Of a DNA stretch of 64,000 bases, positions 42,310 through 51,395 are shown one piece after another (positions within the stretch are counted from its first letter, which is position 1; each line of letters opens with the position of its first letter). The position numbers and the translations under genes are program-made. Under the pieces are notes generated by a model. That model was not told where the DNA came from. It searched no databases and saw only the letters and a program-made list of their open reading frames with translations. The stretch spans positions 21,006 through 85,005 of the forward strand of contig WRAO01000008.1 in the NCBI GenBank assembly GCA_009780175.1, in the 5' to 3' direction. The DNA comes from Oscillospiraceae bacterium. GTDB lineage: Bacteria; Bacillota; Clostridia; Oscillospirales; Oscillospiraceae.

Positions 42310-43153
42310 GATTGAACTTAAAGGTGTATCCAAAACGTTCGGACAGGTCGAGGCGAGCAAAAATGTGAGCCTGACTTTTGAACAAGGCAAGATTTACGGT
42401 CTGCTGGGCCGTAACGGGGCGGGCAAGAGCACGCTCCTCAATATGATTACGAGCCGCGTGTTCCCGGACGCTGGGGAAATCCTGGTGGAAGGCGAATCTG
42501 TGATCGAGTGTGACCGAGCAATGGGCAAGATTTATCTCATGGGCGAGGCGAACTATTATCCGGAGGGCATGAGAATCCGTAAGGCCTTCGAGTGCGCCGC
42601 CATGTTCTATCCGAATTTCGATCTCGCCAACGCGAATATGCTGGCGGAGAGGTTTGGGCTGAACACGAAGAAGAAGTTCAAAGAACTCTCCACCGGCATG
42701 ACCACGATGGCCCGGCTCTCCATCGCCCTCTCCACGGGCGCGCCTTACATCTTCCTCGACGAGCCAGTGCTCGGATTGGACGCGGTACACAGAGATTTGT
42801 TCTATCGACTTCTCGTCGAGCAGTTTGAGCGGCATCCGGCTTGTTATGTGATCTCGACGCACTTGATCGAAGAGGTCGCGGGGTTGATTGAAGAGGTGTA
42901 TATCATCAGCAAGGGCGAATTGCTGCTCCATGAGTCGACCGAACGGCTCCTTGCGCGGGGCTATACCGTCACTGGGTCGTCCGAAGCGGTGGATACGTTT
43001 ATTGAAGACCATCCCTGCATCGGGCAGGACCAGTTGGGCGGCATGAAGTCGGCCTATATCATGGAGGCGCTGGAGATCAGTCAAGTGCCGGAGACGCTGA
43101 CCGTCTCGAAGCTAAATCTGCAACAACTCTTCGTGCAGCTCACGAAGGAATAG
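42302..43153 (+). CDS. ABC transporter ATP-binding protein (YtrB-like)
   Basis: The 283-residue protein has a standard ABC core: Walker A GLLGRNGAGKSTLLNMI (residues about 32-48) and an LSTGM-type signature (FKELSTGMTTMARLSIALST). Walker B is PYIFLDEPVLGLDAVH, with H-loop VISTHLIEEV. A C-terminal extension follows. With the GntR gene and the permease it forms a YtrA-YtrB-like module. GAAAGGAG precedes the ATG. Confidence 0.9.
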   Translation: MNKIELKGVSKTFGQVEASKNVSLTFEQGKIYGLLGRNGAGKSTLLNMITSRVFPDAGEILVEGESVIECDRAMGKIYLMGEANYYPEGMRIRKAFECAAMFYPNFDLANANMLAERFGLNTKKKFKELSTGMTTMARLSIALSTGAPYIFLDEPVLGLDAVHRDLFYRLLVEQFERHPACYVISTHLIEEVAGLIEEVYIISKGELLLHESTERLLARGYTVTGSSEAVDTFIEDHPCIGQDQLGGMKSAYIMEALEISQVPETLTVSKLNLQQLFVQLTKE

Positions 43154-43165
43154 GGGGATTGTGTG

Positions 43166-43957
43166 ATGTTATTGAGAAAACCTGTTTTGGAGTACTACCT
43201 GTATCTCACGATGAAGGCGATCGGGTGGATCGTGCTGATTTATACCGGCATCTTTCTGCTCTCGGCAATCAGCTCGATCATTTTTATGAGCAATGTCAAT
43301 ATCGGCACAATCAATGTGAACGGGAGCGAAGGCGGCACCACGTTTAGCGGCATCGAGGGCATGTTTGCCTTTGCGTTTCTGATTATCTGCGCGTCTGACT
43401 TTAAGCAAGAACTCCATTTCATGTTCCAGCATGGCGTGTCTCGCCGCTCGTCTTATTTCGGGATGCTCGGAACGATCGTAATCGCCAGTGCGGCCAGCGC
43501 TTTGATTGTCTTCCTTGCCGCGATCGTGTTCGATGTGATTGCATCTCTACTCAGAGCTCCGATCGTGACCTACACGATCTTCGATACGGCTTATGCCGGA
43601 TGGCGCTCCACTACGAATGCGGCGGTCGGCACTCTCGTGAATATTCTCTTCTACTGGGCACTGCTTGTCATGGCTGGCTCCATTGGGTATTTCTTCTCCA
43701 TCGTGTTCAATCGGCTTGAAAAGTTCGGCAGGACAATTCTAATCGGTTTGGGTATTGCATTCGTGATCTCTCTGCCGCTCCTGAACAATCTCTCCAATGG
43801 TCGTCTCGCACAGTTCGGCCTTTGGCTTTGGGGCGTGTTCATCGGGCAGGGTGAGACAGCGAACCCGTTCAACGCAATGGGCGTATTCCTCGCCTTCGCT
43901 GTACTTGCGCTCATCCCGAGCTGGGTCTTGATCCGGCGGATTAAGTTGAAGAAGTAG
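43166..43957 (+). CDS. ABC transporter permease
   Basis: The 263-residue protein has six membrane helices: GWIVLIYTGIFLLSAISSII, GMFAFAFLIICASDF, ASAASALIVFLAAIVFDVIA, VNILFYWALLVMAGSIGYFF, ILIGLGIAFVISLPLL and FLAFAVLALIPSWVLI. A short extracytoplasmic stretch with NVNIGTINVNGSEGG lies between helices 1 and 2. There is no sequence motif for a substrate. The start could be the ATG at 43166 or the GTG at 43163. Confidence 0.8.
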   Translation: MLLRKPVLEYYLYLTMKAIGWIVLIYTGIFLLSAISSIIFMSNVNIGTINVNGSEGGTTFSGIEGMFAFAFLIICASDFKQELHFMFQHGVSRRSSYFGMLGTIVIASAASALIVFLAAIVFDVIASLLRAPIVTYTIFDTAYAGWRSTTNAAVGTLVNILFYWALLVMAGSIGYFFSIVFNRLEKFGRTILIGLGIAFVISLPLLNNLSNGRLAQFGLWLWGVFIGQGETANPFNAMGVFLAFAVLALIPSWVLIRRIKLKK

Positions 43958-43975
43958 GGGTGGAGCGTGTATAAT
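43946..43975 (+). promoter_or_regulatory. Possible promoter of the GNAT-membrane gene
   Basis: TTGAAG (43946-43951) and a consensus TATAAT (43970-43975) are 18 bases apart, at the end of the permease gene. Confidence 0.5.
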
Positions 43976-44014
43976 ACTCCTTGACACGCAGAAACGCGAG
44001 AGAGGTAAACCCAA

Positions 44015-45073
44015 ATGGATATGCTCATCCGTCAAATGCAGCCCGGCGATGTCTGGGCCATGCGCAAACTCGCCAGAAAGTCTTTTGGATTTCCCGAAGG
44101 TCTGTTCATGCTCTTCATCCGACCCAAGACGGCTTTGGTCGCCGTTGTGGACGAGAAAATCGTGGGCGGATTTATCTACAAAATCAGCCACAACGGCGGG
44201 AAAAAGATGGGCTTTGTCAGCCTCTTCTTCTCAGACCCTGACTTTCACGGACATGGGATCGGCAAGCGGATGGCGGAAGAAGGTATCCGCCATCTGTGGG
44301 ACGTAGAGGGCTGCGACGCGCTGGTGACCTATGTCAGAGATGACAACGTCGCTTCTTGGAGCGCGTTTGAGCGGCAGGGGTTTGTGAATGCCTCATTTCC
44401 AGCGGTGACGAAGTTGGTCGGGGCGTTTGGAATGGCGAAGCTGTATGTTGAGATGGCCTATGCTTTCTCCATCGGCCACGACTTTTACATCGCACTGCCG
44501 GACGAGGCGACGACGCGGCAATATGAGAAGAAGAGAAACTCAGGGGTACAGCTTGCCGCTTATTTGGTAATCCAACTCCTGCTTGCGCTCCCCTTTTTCC
44601 TCGCCAGCAACGCACCGATTGCGCTCCTGAAGGGTCTTTCTGTTTTGCTCCTAGGCGGCGTTTTGGCGGGCTATGTCGGTACTTTGTTTTCGCGGCGAGC
44701 GTGGCACTTTCGCTTGACTACGGGCGGCGCGTTTCTCTGTTTGATTTTGGGCGGTGTGAATAGGTGGTTCATCCCCATCATTGCAAGCTGGTATCCGGAT
44801 CAGTATGAGAACACACCTCGATTCCGGCGGGACTTGGCGGTTGTGTCGATTGCGGGATGGCTGTTTCTCCTTTCTTTCGCGGCACTTCGGTTCTTTATAC
44901 CGAATCCTGCGCTGTTTCTGGTCTACGCCTCCATCTTCGCTTCCGTCCTTTTGATTTTCCGATGCGTACCGGCCTCGATCGGTGCGCTTGGCGGCGAGCG
45001 GGTGTTTAACTGGAGCAAGGTTGTGTGGGCGTTCCAGACGGCGAGTTCGATCTTGGTAGTTTTTGTACTGTAA
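44015..45073 (+). CDS. GNAT acetyltransferase fused to a membrane domain
   Basis: Residues 1-150 form a GNAT N-acetyltransferase domain (MLIRQMQPGDVWAMRKLARK, SLFFSDPDFHGHGIGKRMAE with the acetyl-CoA loop, VRDDNVASWSAFERQGFVNA). Residues about 185-352 contain five or six membrane helices (AYLVIQLLLALPFFLAS, GLSVLLLGGVLAGYVGTLF, AWHFRLTTGGAFLCLILGGV). The protein would acetylate a substrate near the membrane. The fusion is unusual; I know no named family for it. It follows the GntR/ABC module and precedes three TraX genes. Confidence 0.75.
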   Translation: MDMLIRQMQPGDVWAMRKLARKSFGFPEGLFMLFIRPKTALVAVVDEKIVGGFIYKISHNGGKKMGFVSLFFSDPDFHGHGIGKRMAEEGIRHLWDVEGCDALVTYVRDDNVASWSAFERQGFVNASFPAVTKLVGAFGMAKLYVEMAYAFSIGHDFYIALPDEATTRQYEKKRNSGVQLAAYLVIQLLLALPFFLASNAPIALLKGLSVLLLGGVLAGYVGTLFSRRAWHFRLTTGGAFLCLILGGVNRWFIPIIASWYPDQYENTPRFRRDLAVVSIAGWLFLLSFAALRFFIPNPALFLVYASIFASVLLIFRCVPASIGALGGERVFNWSKVVWAFQTASSILVVFVL

Positions 45074-45078
45074 GTACG

Positions 45079-45108
45079 GCGCATCCCCCGCCGAGGCGGG
45101 GGATGCGT
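45079..45108 (+). terminator. Hairpin after the GNAT-membrane gene
   Basis: CGCATCCCCCGCC can pair with GGCGGGGGATGCG. There is no following T run, so strength as a terminator is uncertain. Confidence 0.5.
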
Positions 45109-45137
45109 ATGTCCGGGAGCGTTAGCCCCTTCCGTGA

Positions 45138-45159
45138 AGTAGTGACAAATGTCACTACT
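45138..45159. promoter_or_regulatory. Perfect dyad upstream of the traX genes
   Basis: AGTAGTGAC and GTCACTACT are perfect inverted 9-base arms around AAAT. It lies 64 bases before the first traX start, and a TATACT-like -10 (45179) follows. It is a candidate operator; the binding protein is unknown. Confidence 0.5.
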
Positions 45160-45222
45160 CGGCGTCCTTGATTCCCGTTATACTTGAGACAGTCAAAGAA
45201 ACGAAGAATTGAGGGAATTGAA

Positions 45223-46038
45223 ATGAAGGGTTTTAACGCTTACCAACTCAAGTGGATCGCCATGATCGGCATGATGCTGCACCACGCACTTTATCCGTTT
45301 CAGGATGTCCTGCCACTGGGGTTATTGATCCCCATGTATGCGGCAGGAGGTTTGGCCTTCCCGATCTTGGGCTATTTTGTCGTCGAGGGATATAAGCACA
45401 CTTCCAATTTGAAGCTATACATATTGAGACTTTTCATTTTCGGAACGATCTCTATTCCCTTCTACATGCTGACTTTGGGTGTGTTCCGATTCAACATCAT
45501 GTTCGCGATTATTGTGAGCTTGCTGCTTTTGGTTCTGTATGACAAACTCAAGAGCAAGTTGATCTTTGGGGCGGCATTTGTACTGGTTTCGATTCCCATG
45601 CTCCTGCTGTTTGACTGGCTTTTCTTTGGACCGATTGTGGTTCTGCTGTATTATACGATCAAAAACGAGACTGCGAGACGCCTGGTACCCGGGGCTGTCG
45701 CCGCGGTGCTGTGGTTGGCGCTTTCCGCCTTTGCCATGTGGGGCCTGATCCAAGTGACCCCATATCTCTACGCGGACGGACCGATGATGACGGCGGAGTT
45801 TGCCCGTGCGCAGAGAGACATGATCTACTCTATGATGGGCAATACGAATGTTGTAATCTCGTCTTTGTTCTTCCCGCTTGTCTGCGTGATCGCCGCAATT
45901 CTGGTTAAAAACTACAATGGCGAGCGAGGCAAGCAATCGAAGTGGCTGTTCTACGCGTTCTATCCGCTGCACCTGGCGATCATCGCTATCGTCGCCCTGA
46001 TTACTGGGTTTGCAGATTTCAGTGTGTTCGGATTCTAG
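45223..46038 (+). CDS. TraX-family membrane protein, copy 1 of 3
   Basis: The 271-residue protein has about seven membrane helices and begins MKGFNAYQLKWIAMIGMMLH. TraX-type landmarks follow: GLAFPILGYFVVEGYKHTSN, FNIMFAIIVSLLLLVLYDKL and YNGERGKQSKWLFYAFYPLH. In the F plasmid, TraX acetylates the N-terminus of pilin. The role of chromosomal TraX proteins in Firmicutes is unsettled. I chose the ATG at 45223, after GAGGG. It is the first of three paralogues in tandem. Confidence 0.82.
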   Translation: MKGFNAYQLKWIAMIGMMLHHALYPFQDVLPLGLLIPMYAAGGLAFPILGYFVVEGYKHTSNLKLYILRLFIFGTISIPFYMLTLGVFRFNIMFAIIVSLLLLVLYDKLKSKLIFGAAFVLVSIPMLLLFDWLFFGPIVVLLYYTIKNETARRLVPGAVAAVLWLALSAFAMWGLIQVTPYLYADGPMMTAEFARAQRDMIYSMMGNTNVVISSLFFPLVCVIAAILVKNYNGERGKQSKWLFYAFYPLHLAIIAIVALITGFADFSVFGF

Positions 46039-46076
46039 GAAAATAGAGAAAAAATAAGGAAGGCAGATTTTATTCC

Positions 46077-46904
46077 ATGCTTAAATTAAATGCTTATCAA
46101 CTCAAGTGGGTTGCGATTATCGGAATGCTCTTAAGCCACATGGTGGCTACCTGGTGGGGGATTTTGCCGGAGGTCTTGCGGTTTCCGTTCTGGTTGGCCG
46201 GCGGGTTCACCTTCCCCATCATGGGTTTCTTCGTTGCGGAGGGCTATCGTCATACTTCCAACTTGAAAAACTATATCTTGCGCGTGTTTCTGGTTGGACT
46301 AATTGCTATGCCGTTTCATATCTTGGCCCTCACCATCCCTATTGGGGGCGGCAATCTAACGGGGTACCCTTTCCTCAACATTATGTTCAGCATCGTTTTG
46401 GGCCTACTGGTGTTGGTTGTGTATGATAAAATGAAGAGCCGTGTGCTGTTTTGGCTCTTGTACATTGTTGTGATTGTCCCGATTTCGTTCGCGTTCTTTG
46501 AGTGGTATTTTGTCGGCGTTACGATGATACTGATGTACCATATCATTCGCAACGAAACCGCACGGCGTGTTGTTCCGTCCTTATTTGCGGCTGTGTGTTT
46601 CCTTTTGCTCGCCCTCTTGAGCAGAGACTCTACGGCATCCTTGCACGCGGCTATGGAGGCGGGATTTGATGTCGGCTCTTGGGCGGGCGCGTTGGTTGGA
46701 AAACCGGAGTTTTCTGATATTATGCTGATTTTTCCGGTTGGCATCATCTTAGCTGGCCTGTTGCTCAAAGGTTATACTGGCGAGCGCGGCAAACCGATGA
46801 AGTGGTTGTTCTATGCGTTTTATCCGCTGCATTTTGTGTTATTGGTGACCGTCGGCTGGGTGTTTGGGCTCGTTGATCCCAGCGTGCTTTGGTCGTGGTT
46901 CTAG
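46077..46904 (+). CDS. TraX-family membrane protein, copy 2 of 3
   Basis: The 275-residue paralogue begins MLKLNAYQLKWVAIIGMLLS, has GGFTFPIMGFFVAEGYRHTS and ends with YTGERGKPMKWLFYAFYPLH. It is the most diverged of the three, with an added segment (SRDSTASLHAAMEAG) before the last helices. A GGAAGG site lies upstream. It is 38 bases from copy 1. Confidence 0.8.
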   Translation: MLKLNAYQLKWVAIIGMLLSHMVATWWGILPEVLRFPFWLAGGFTFPIMGFFVAEGYRHTSNLKNYILRVFLVGLIAMPFHILALTIPIGGGNLTGYPFLNIMFSIVLGLLVLVVYDKMKSRVLFWLLYIVVIVPISFAFFEWYFVGVTMILMYHIIRNETARRVVPSLFAAVCFLLLALLSRDSTASLHAAMEAGFDVGSWAGALVGKPEFSDIMLIFPVGIILAGLLLKGYTGERGKPMKWLFYAFYPLHFVLLVTVGWVFGLVDPSVLWSWF

Positions 46905-46931
46905 GGGCATAGAAAAATAAGATAAGAGGTA

Positions 46932-47744
46932 ATGAAATTGAAGGGTTTGAATGCGTATCAATTAAAATGGATTGCGATTATCGGCATGGCGCTCAGCCAT
47001 ATGGTGTATGCGTGGCACGAGATTTTGCCGCTCTGGCTCATGATTCCGCTGGCGGCTTCGGGCGGCCTCACCTTCCCTATCATGGGATATTTTGTGGTAG
47101 AGGGTTATAAGCACACTTCGAATTTGAAGAAGTATTTCCTCCGGCTCCTTGTGTTCGGGCTTATCGCGTCGCTCTTTTATCCTTTGGTGTTCCGGGCGTT
47201 GCAGTTCAACATCATGTTCAGCATTATGCTCTGTTTGGTCATGTTCCTCGTGTACGACAAACTAAACGGACGATTCTGGTTCTGGTTGATTTTCCCGCTC
47301 TTCCTTGTGGCGGCGCTGTTTATGGACTGGTGGATTTTCGGGCCGATTATGCTTCTCTTGTACTATTTGATCCGCACGGAGAGCACGAGACGTGTGGTAC
47401 CTGCCCTTGTGGGCGGCGGGCTGTTCGTCCTGTTTGCCCTGTGGGGACTGTTCCAAGTCCGGGCGCTATACGCTATACCCGGCGGAGCAGAAATTGCAGC
47501 AGAACTGCTCGGCACGATGGGTTCTATGGACTTCATGATCTCTTCCATCTTCATGATCTTCGGGGTCCTTGCCGCGGCCTATATGCTCAAACACTATAAC
47601 GGCGAACGCGGCAAGTCGGCGAAATGGCTGTTCTATGTGGCCTATCCCCTGCACCTTGCGATTTTGGGCGGCATTGCCTTGGCCTTGGGACTGGTGGATT
47701 TGAGCGTGTACTCGAACTTATTTGGCTTTTTCACTATAGGATAG
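46932..47744 (+). CDS. TraX-family membrane protein, copy 3 of 3
   Basis: The 270-residue paralogue begins MKLKGLNAYQLKWIAIIGMA, has GGLTFPIMGYFVVEGYKHTS and FNIMFSIMLCLVMFLVYDKL, and ends with YNGERGKSAKWLFYVAYPLH. The ribosome-binding site (AAGAGG) is very close to the ATG. A TTG at 46938 is better spaced and lines up with the start of copy 1, so it may be the true start. A terminator follows. Confidence 0.8.
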   Translation: MKLKGLNAYQLKWIAIIGMALSHMVYAWHEILPLWLMIPLAASGGLTFPIMGYFVVEGYKHTSNLKKYFLRLLVFGLIASLFYPLVFRALQFNIMFSIMLCLVMFLVYDKLNGRFWFWLIFPLFLVAALFMDWWIFGPIMLLLYYLIRTESTRRVVPALVGGGLFVLFALWGLFQVRALYAIPGGAEIAAELLGTMGSMDFMISSIFMIFGVLAAAYMLKHYNGERGKSAKWLFYVAYPLHLAILGGIALALGLVDLSVYSNLFGFFTIG

Positions 47745-47752
47745 ACCTCAAT

Positions 47753-47788
47753 AAAGAAGGGCCGGTGCAATCGCACCGGCCCTTCTTT
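47753..47788. terminator. Terminator between traX and the pyruvate:ferredoxin oxidoreductase
   Basis: A 16-base perfect stem (AAAGAAGGGCCGGTGC with its complement) lies between convergent genes. Confidence 0.88.
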
Positions 47789-47804
47789 ATTTCTGCGATT
47801 CTAC

Positions 47805-50800
47805 TTAGTCTCTCGCCATACGCTGGTAGCTTTCCAGGCGCTCTTTGGCGTTTTGCTCCGCATGATCGAGGAGCACTTTCGCCTGCTCGGGGAAGCTCCA
47901 GGTCATGGAGGCGTAGCGGGTTTCTTCCATGAGGAAGCTTTGGAAGTCTGCGGTGGGCTCTTTCGAGTCTAGGATGAAGGGGTTGAGGCCCTGCTCCTTG
48001 CGTCTCGGGTCGAAGCGGTAGAGGTGCCAATAACCCGCCTCGACGGCTTTCTTGGTGTGATCGAGGCTGCCAGCCATGCCGCACTTCATGCCGTGCTCAA
48101 TGCAAGGCGAGTAGGCGATGATGATGGACGGGCCCGGATAGCTCTCCGCCTCTTGGAAGGCCTTGAGGGTCTGCGCGGGGTCCGCGCCGACGGCGATTTG
48201 TGCGACGTAGACATAGCCATAACTCATGGCCATCATGCCGAGGTCTTTTTTCTTCACGCGCTTACCCGCGCCGGCAAATTTCGCGATCGCGCCGGTCGAG
48301 GTGGCTTTGGAGGCTTGGCCGCCAGTGTTGGAATACACTTCGGTGTCCATAATGAGCATGTTGATATTGTCACCGGAGGCGATGACGTGGTCTAGGCCGC
48401 CGAAGCCGATATCGTAGGCCCAGCCGTCTCCACCGAAGGCCCAATAGGATTTGGGCGGCAGATAGTCTTTGTTCTGCTGGACGTATGCTTTGAGTTCTTT
48501 CTGTTCCTCTGTCGTCGGTGCAAAGGCTTCGACAGCGGCGAGCAGGTTTTCGCTGTATACGCGCGAATCGGTGTTTGCGCCGGCGTGCTCCAGCCATTCA
48601 GCGGCTTCTTTGGTGGCCATGCCGAGCGCCGCCATCTCCGCTACTTTTTCTTTCAGAGATTGTTTGACCTTCTCCGCGCCGAGCAGCATGCCGTAGGCGT
48701 ATTCGGCGTTGTCTTCGAAGAGAGACATCGCCCAGGCCGGGCCGTGGCCTCTCTCGTTTTTGCTGTAAGGGACAGACGGAGTGCTGCCGCCGTAAGCCGA
48801 GGAGCAACCCGAGGCGTTTGCGACATACATACTGTCTCCGAAAAGTTGGGTCGCGAGTTTGATGTAAGGAGTCTCACCGCAGCCTGCGCAGGCGCCTGAG
48901 AATTCGAACAGCGGTTTTGCGAATTGGCTTTCTTTTACGTTCTCCGGTTTCTTGCCAAGCTTAAACTCGGGGAGCGCGACGCCGAAGTCCCAGTTTTCGC
49001 GCTGATCGAGCTGTGTCTCCAGTGGGCGCATTTCGAGCGACACGTTTTTGTTCTTGGTCGGGCAGACGTTCACGCAGACTTCGCAGCCTGTGCAGTCCAT
49101 CGGGGAGACTTGGAGGCGATAGCTATATTGCTCCAGGCCTTTGCCGATGGCTTTTTTCGTCTCGAACCCAGCGGGAGCGGTTGCCAGTTGCGCCTCGGTG
49201 AGCAGATAAGGACGCAGGACCGCATGCGGACAGACCATGGCGCAGAGGTTGCACTGCACGCAATTGTCCTTATGCCAACAGGGCACTTCTACGGCGACGC
49301 CTCTCTTCTCATAGGCGCTGGTGCCGCAGGGGAAGGTGCCGTCTTCGATATCGTTGAAGCCGCTGACTGGGATCTCGTTGCCTTCGAGGCGGTTCATGCG
49401 GTCGACGATGTTTTTGATGAACTCAGGACGGTTATTCGCCGCCGGGGACGCGACTTCGATCGTCGCCCAACTCTCGGGTACTGTAACTTCCCACAGGCCG
49501 CTGATACCGCGATCAATGGAGTCGAGGTTCATTTGGATAACCTCTTCGCCGCGTTTGAAATAAGTTTCTTTGATGGCCGTTCTCATGCCCGCAAGCGCAG
49601 TGTCGAGCGGGATAATGTCGGCGAGTTTGAAGAACGCGGCTTGCAGGACTGTATTGATACGTCCGCCGAGGCCAAGGTCGCGGGCGATTTCTACAGCGTC
49701 GATGGCGTAGAATTTCGCCTTCTTTTCCGCCAATGCTTTCTTTACATGGGCAGGCAGATGCGCTTCCATCTCCTCTTGGTTCCACTTACAGTTGAGCAGG
49801 AAGGTCCCGCCCGGAGCGAGATCTTTGAGGATGTTGTAGAGGTTCAGATAAGTAGCCTGATGGCAGGCGATAAATCCGGCGCGGTTGACCAGATAGGTGG
49901 AGCGGATCGGTTCGTTCGAGAAACGCAGATGTGACTGCGTCACGCCGCCGGACTTTTTGGAGTCGTAGACGAAGTAGGCCTGGGTGTACATATCTGTCTC
50001 ATCGCCGACGATGGAGACGGTGTTTTTATTCGCGCCAACTGTGCCGTCCGAGCCCATGCCCCAGATTTTGCAGCTGATGCTCTTCTCGGTCGAGAAGTCC
50101 AGCGTGGGGATCGTCAGGGAGAGGTGGGTGACATCGTCGTTGATGCCGACGGTGAAGTTATTGCGGGGATTCTCGCTCATCAAATGATCGTAGATGGCGA
50201 GGACGTGCGCGGGAGACATCTCTTTCGAGGCCAGACCGTAGCGTCCGCCGATGATGAGCGGCGCGTTTTCTTTACCATAGAATACCGTGCAGATATCTTG
50301 GAACATCGGCTCGCCCAGCGCGCCCGGCTCCTTGGTGCGGTCCAGCGCGGCGATGCGCTTTACGGTTTTCGGCAGTACCTTCAGGAAGTAGTCCGCAGCA
50401 AAGGGGCGATAGAGGCGCACCACGACAACGCCGACCTTCTTGCCCTCTTTGACCAGGTGATCGACGGTTTCACAAATGGTCTGGGTGGAGGAGCCCATCG
50501 CGACAACGACATGCTCAGCTTCGGGATGGCCGTAGTAGTTAAACGGCTGATAGTCCCGACCGGTCAGTTTGTTGATTTCTTTCATATAGTCCGCTACGAT
50601 CCCGGGTACGGCGTCGTAGAATAGGTTACACGCCTCGCGGCCTTGGAAGTAGATGTCCGGATTTTGGGTGGTACCGCGAATGGTGGGATGCTCGGGGTTC
50701 AGCGCGCGTGCTCTGAACGCGTGGACCGCGTCCATGTCTACCAGTTTGCCGAGATCGTCATAGTTGAGGACATCAATTTTTTGGAGTTCATGGGAGGTGC

Positions 50801-51326
50801 GGAAGCCGTCAAAGAAGTGCAGGAAAGGCACTCGGCCGCGAATGGCGCTCAGATGTGCGACTGCACCGAGATCCATGACCTCTTGCGGACTACCGGAGGC
50901 CAGCATAGCAAAGCCCGTCTGCCGGCAGGCGAGGACATCGGAATGGTCGCCGAAGATGGAGAGGCCATGTACAGAGAGAGCGCGGGCGCTCACGTGGATC
51001 ACACCGGGAAGGAGTTCGCCGGAGATTTTGTACATGTTGGGTATCTTAAGCAAAAGACCCTGCGAAGCGGTGAAGGTTGTGGTGAGGGCACCGGCGGCGA
51101 GGGAACCGTGCACAACGCCTGCCGCACCCGCCTCCGACTGCATCTCCACGAGTTTTACCGTGTTACCGAAGATGTTTTTTCTCCCAGCGACCGACCACGC
51201 ATCTACGTACTCCGCCATTTGCGACGAGGGTGTAATCGGATAGATACCGGCCACCTCCGTGAACGCATACGATACATGCGAAGCGGCGGTGTTTCCATCC
51301 ATGACTGCTTTGACTGCCTTTGACAT
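47805..51326 (-). CDS. nifJ: Pyruvate:ferredoxin (flavodoxin) oxidoreductase
   Basis: The 1173-residue single-chain enzyme converts pyruvate and CoA to acetyl-CoA, CO2 and reduced ferredoxin. The domains run in order. The N-terminal part has GIYPITPSSQMAEYVDAWS and SVHGLSIFGDHSDVLACRQT. The gamma-type part follows (IWGMGSDGTVGANKNTVSIV, then AYFVYDSKKSGGVTQSHLRF). Two 4Fe-4S clusters are marked by DNCVQCNLCAMVCPHAV and DCTGCEVCVNVCPTKN. The ThDP domain has CSGCSSAYGGST-like SGCSSAYGGSTPSVPY and GGDGWAYDIGFGGLDH. I chose the Met at 51326 after TTAGGAGGAG; the frame stays open to 51386. Confidence 0.95.
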   Translation of the reverse strand: MSKAVKAVMDGNTAASHVSYAFTEVAGIYPITPSSQMAEYVDAWSVAGRKNIFGNTVKLVEMQSEAGAAGVVHGSLAAGALTTTFTASQGLLLKIPNMYKISGELLPGVIHVSARALSVHGLSIFGDHSDVLACRQTGFAMLASGSPQEVMDLGAVAHLSAIRGRVPFLHFFDGFRTSHELQKIDVLNYDDLGKLVDMDAVHAFRARALNPEHPTIRGTTQNPDIYFQGREACNLFYDAVPGIVADYMKEINKLTGRDYQPFNYYGHPEAEHVVVAMGSSTQTICETVDHLVKEGKKVGVVVVRLYRPFAADYFLKVLPKTVKRIAALDRTKEPGALGEPMFQDICTVFYGKENAPLIIGGRYGLASKEMSPAHVLAIYDHLMSENPRNNFTVGINDDVTHLSLTIPTLDFSTEKSISCKIWGMGSDGTVGANKNTVSIVGDETDMYTQAYFVYDSKKSGGVTQSHLRFSNEPIRSTYLVNRAGFIACHQATYLNLYNILKDLAPGGTFLLNCKWNQEEMEAHLPAHVKKALAEKKAKFYAIDAVEIARDLGLGGRINTVLQAAFFKLADIIPLDTALAGMRTAIKETYFKRGEEVIQMNLDSIDRGISGLWEVTVPESWATIEVASPAANNRPEFIKNIVDRMNRLEGNEIPVSGFNDIEDGTFPCGTSAYEKRGVAVEVPCWHKDNCVQCNLCAMVCPHAVLRPYLLTEAQLATAPAGFETKKAIGKGLEQYSYRLQVSPMDCTGCEVCVNVCPTKNKNVSLEMRPLETQLDQRENWDFGVALPEFKLGKKPENVKESQFAKPLFEFSGACAGCGETPYIKLATQLFGDSMYVANASGCSSAYGGSTPSVPYSKNERGHGPAWAMSLFEDNAEYAYGMLLGAEKVKQSLKEKVAEMAALGMATKEAAEWLEHAGANTDSRVYSENLLAAVEAFAPTTEEQKELKAYVQQNKDYLPPKSYWAFGGDGWAYDIGFGGLDHVIASGDNINMLIMDTEVYSNTGGQASKATSTGAIAKFAGAGKRVKKKDLGMMAMSYGYVYVAQIAVGADPAQTLKAFQEAESYPGPSIIIAYSPCIEHGMKCGMAGSLDHTKKAVEAGYWHLYRFDPRRKEQGLNPFILDSKEPTADFQSFLMEETRYASMTWSFPEQAKVLLDHAEQNAKERLESYQRMARD

Positions 51327-51395
51327 TACGTCTCCTCCTAATTGGTTGCATTTATATGATTGAATTTCTCCGAAATTCTGTGACAACTCTTTGCG

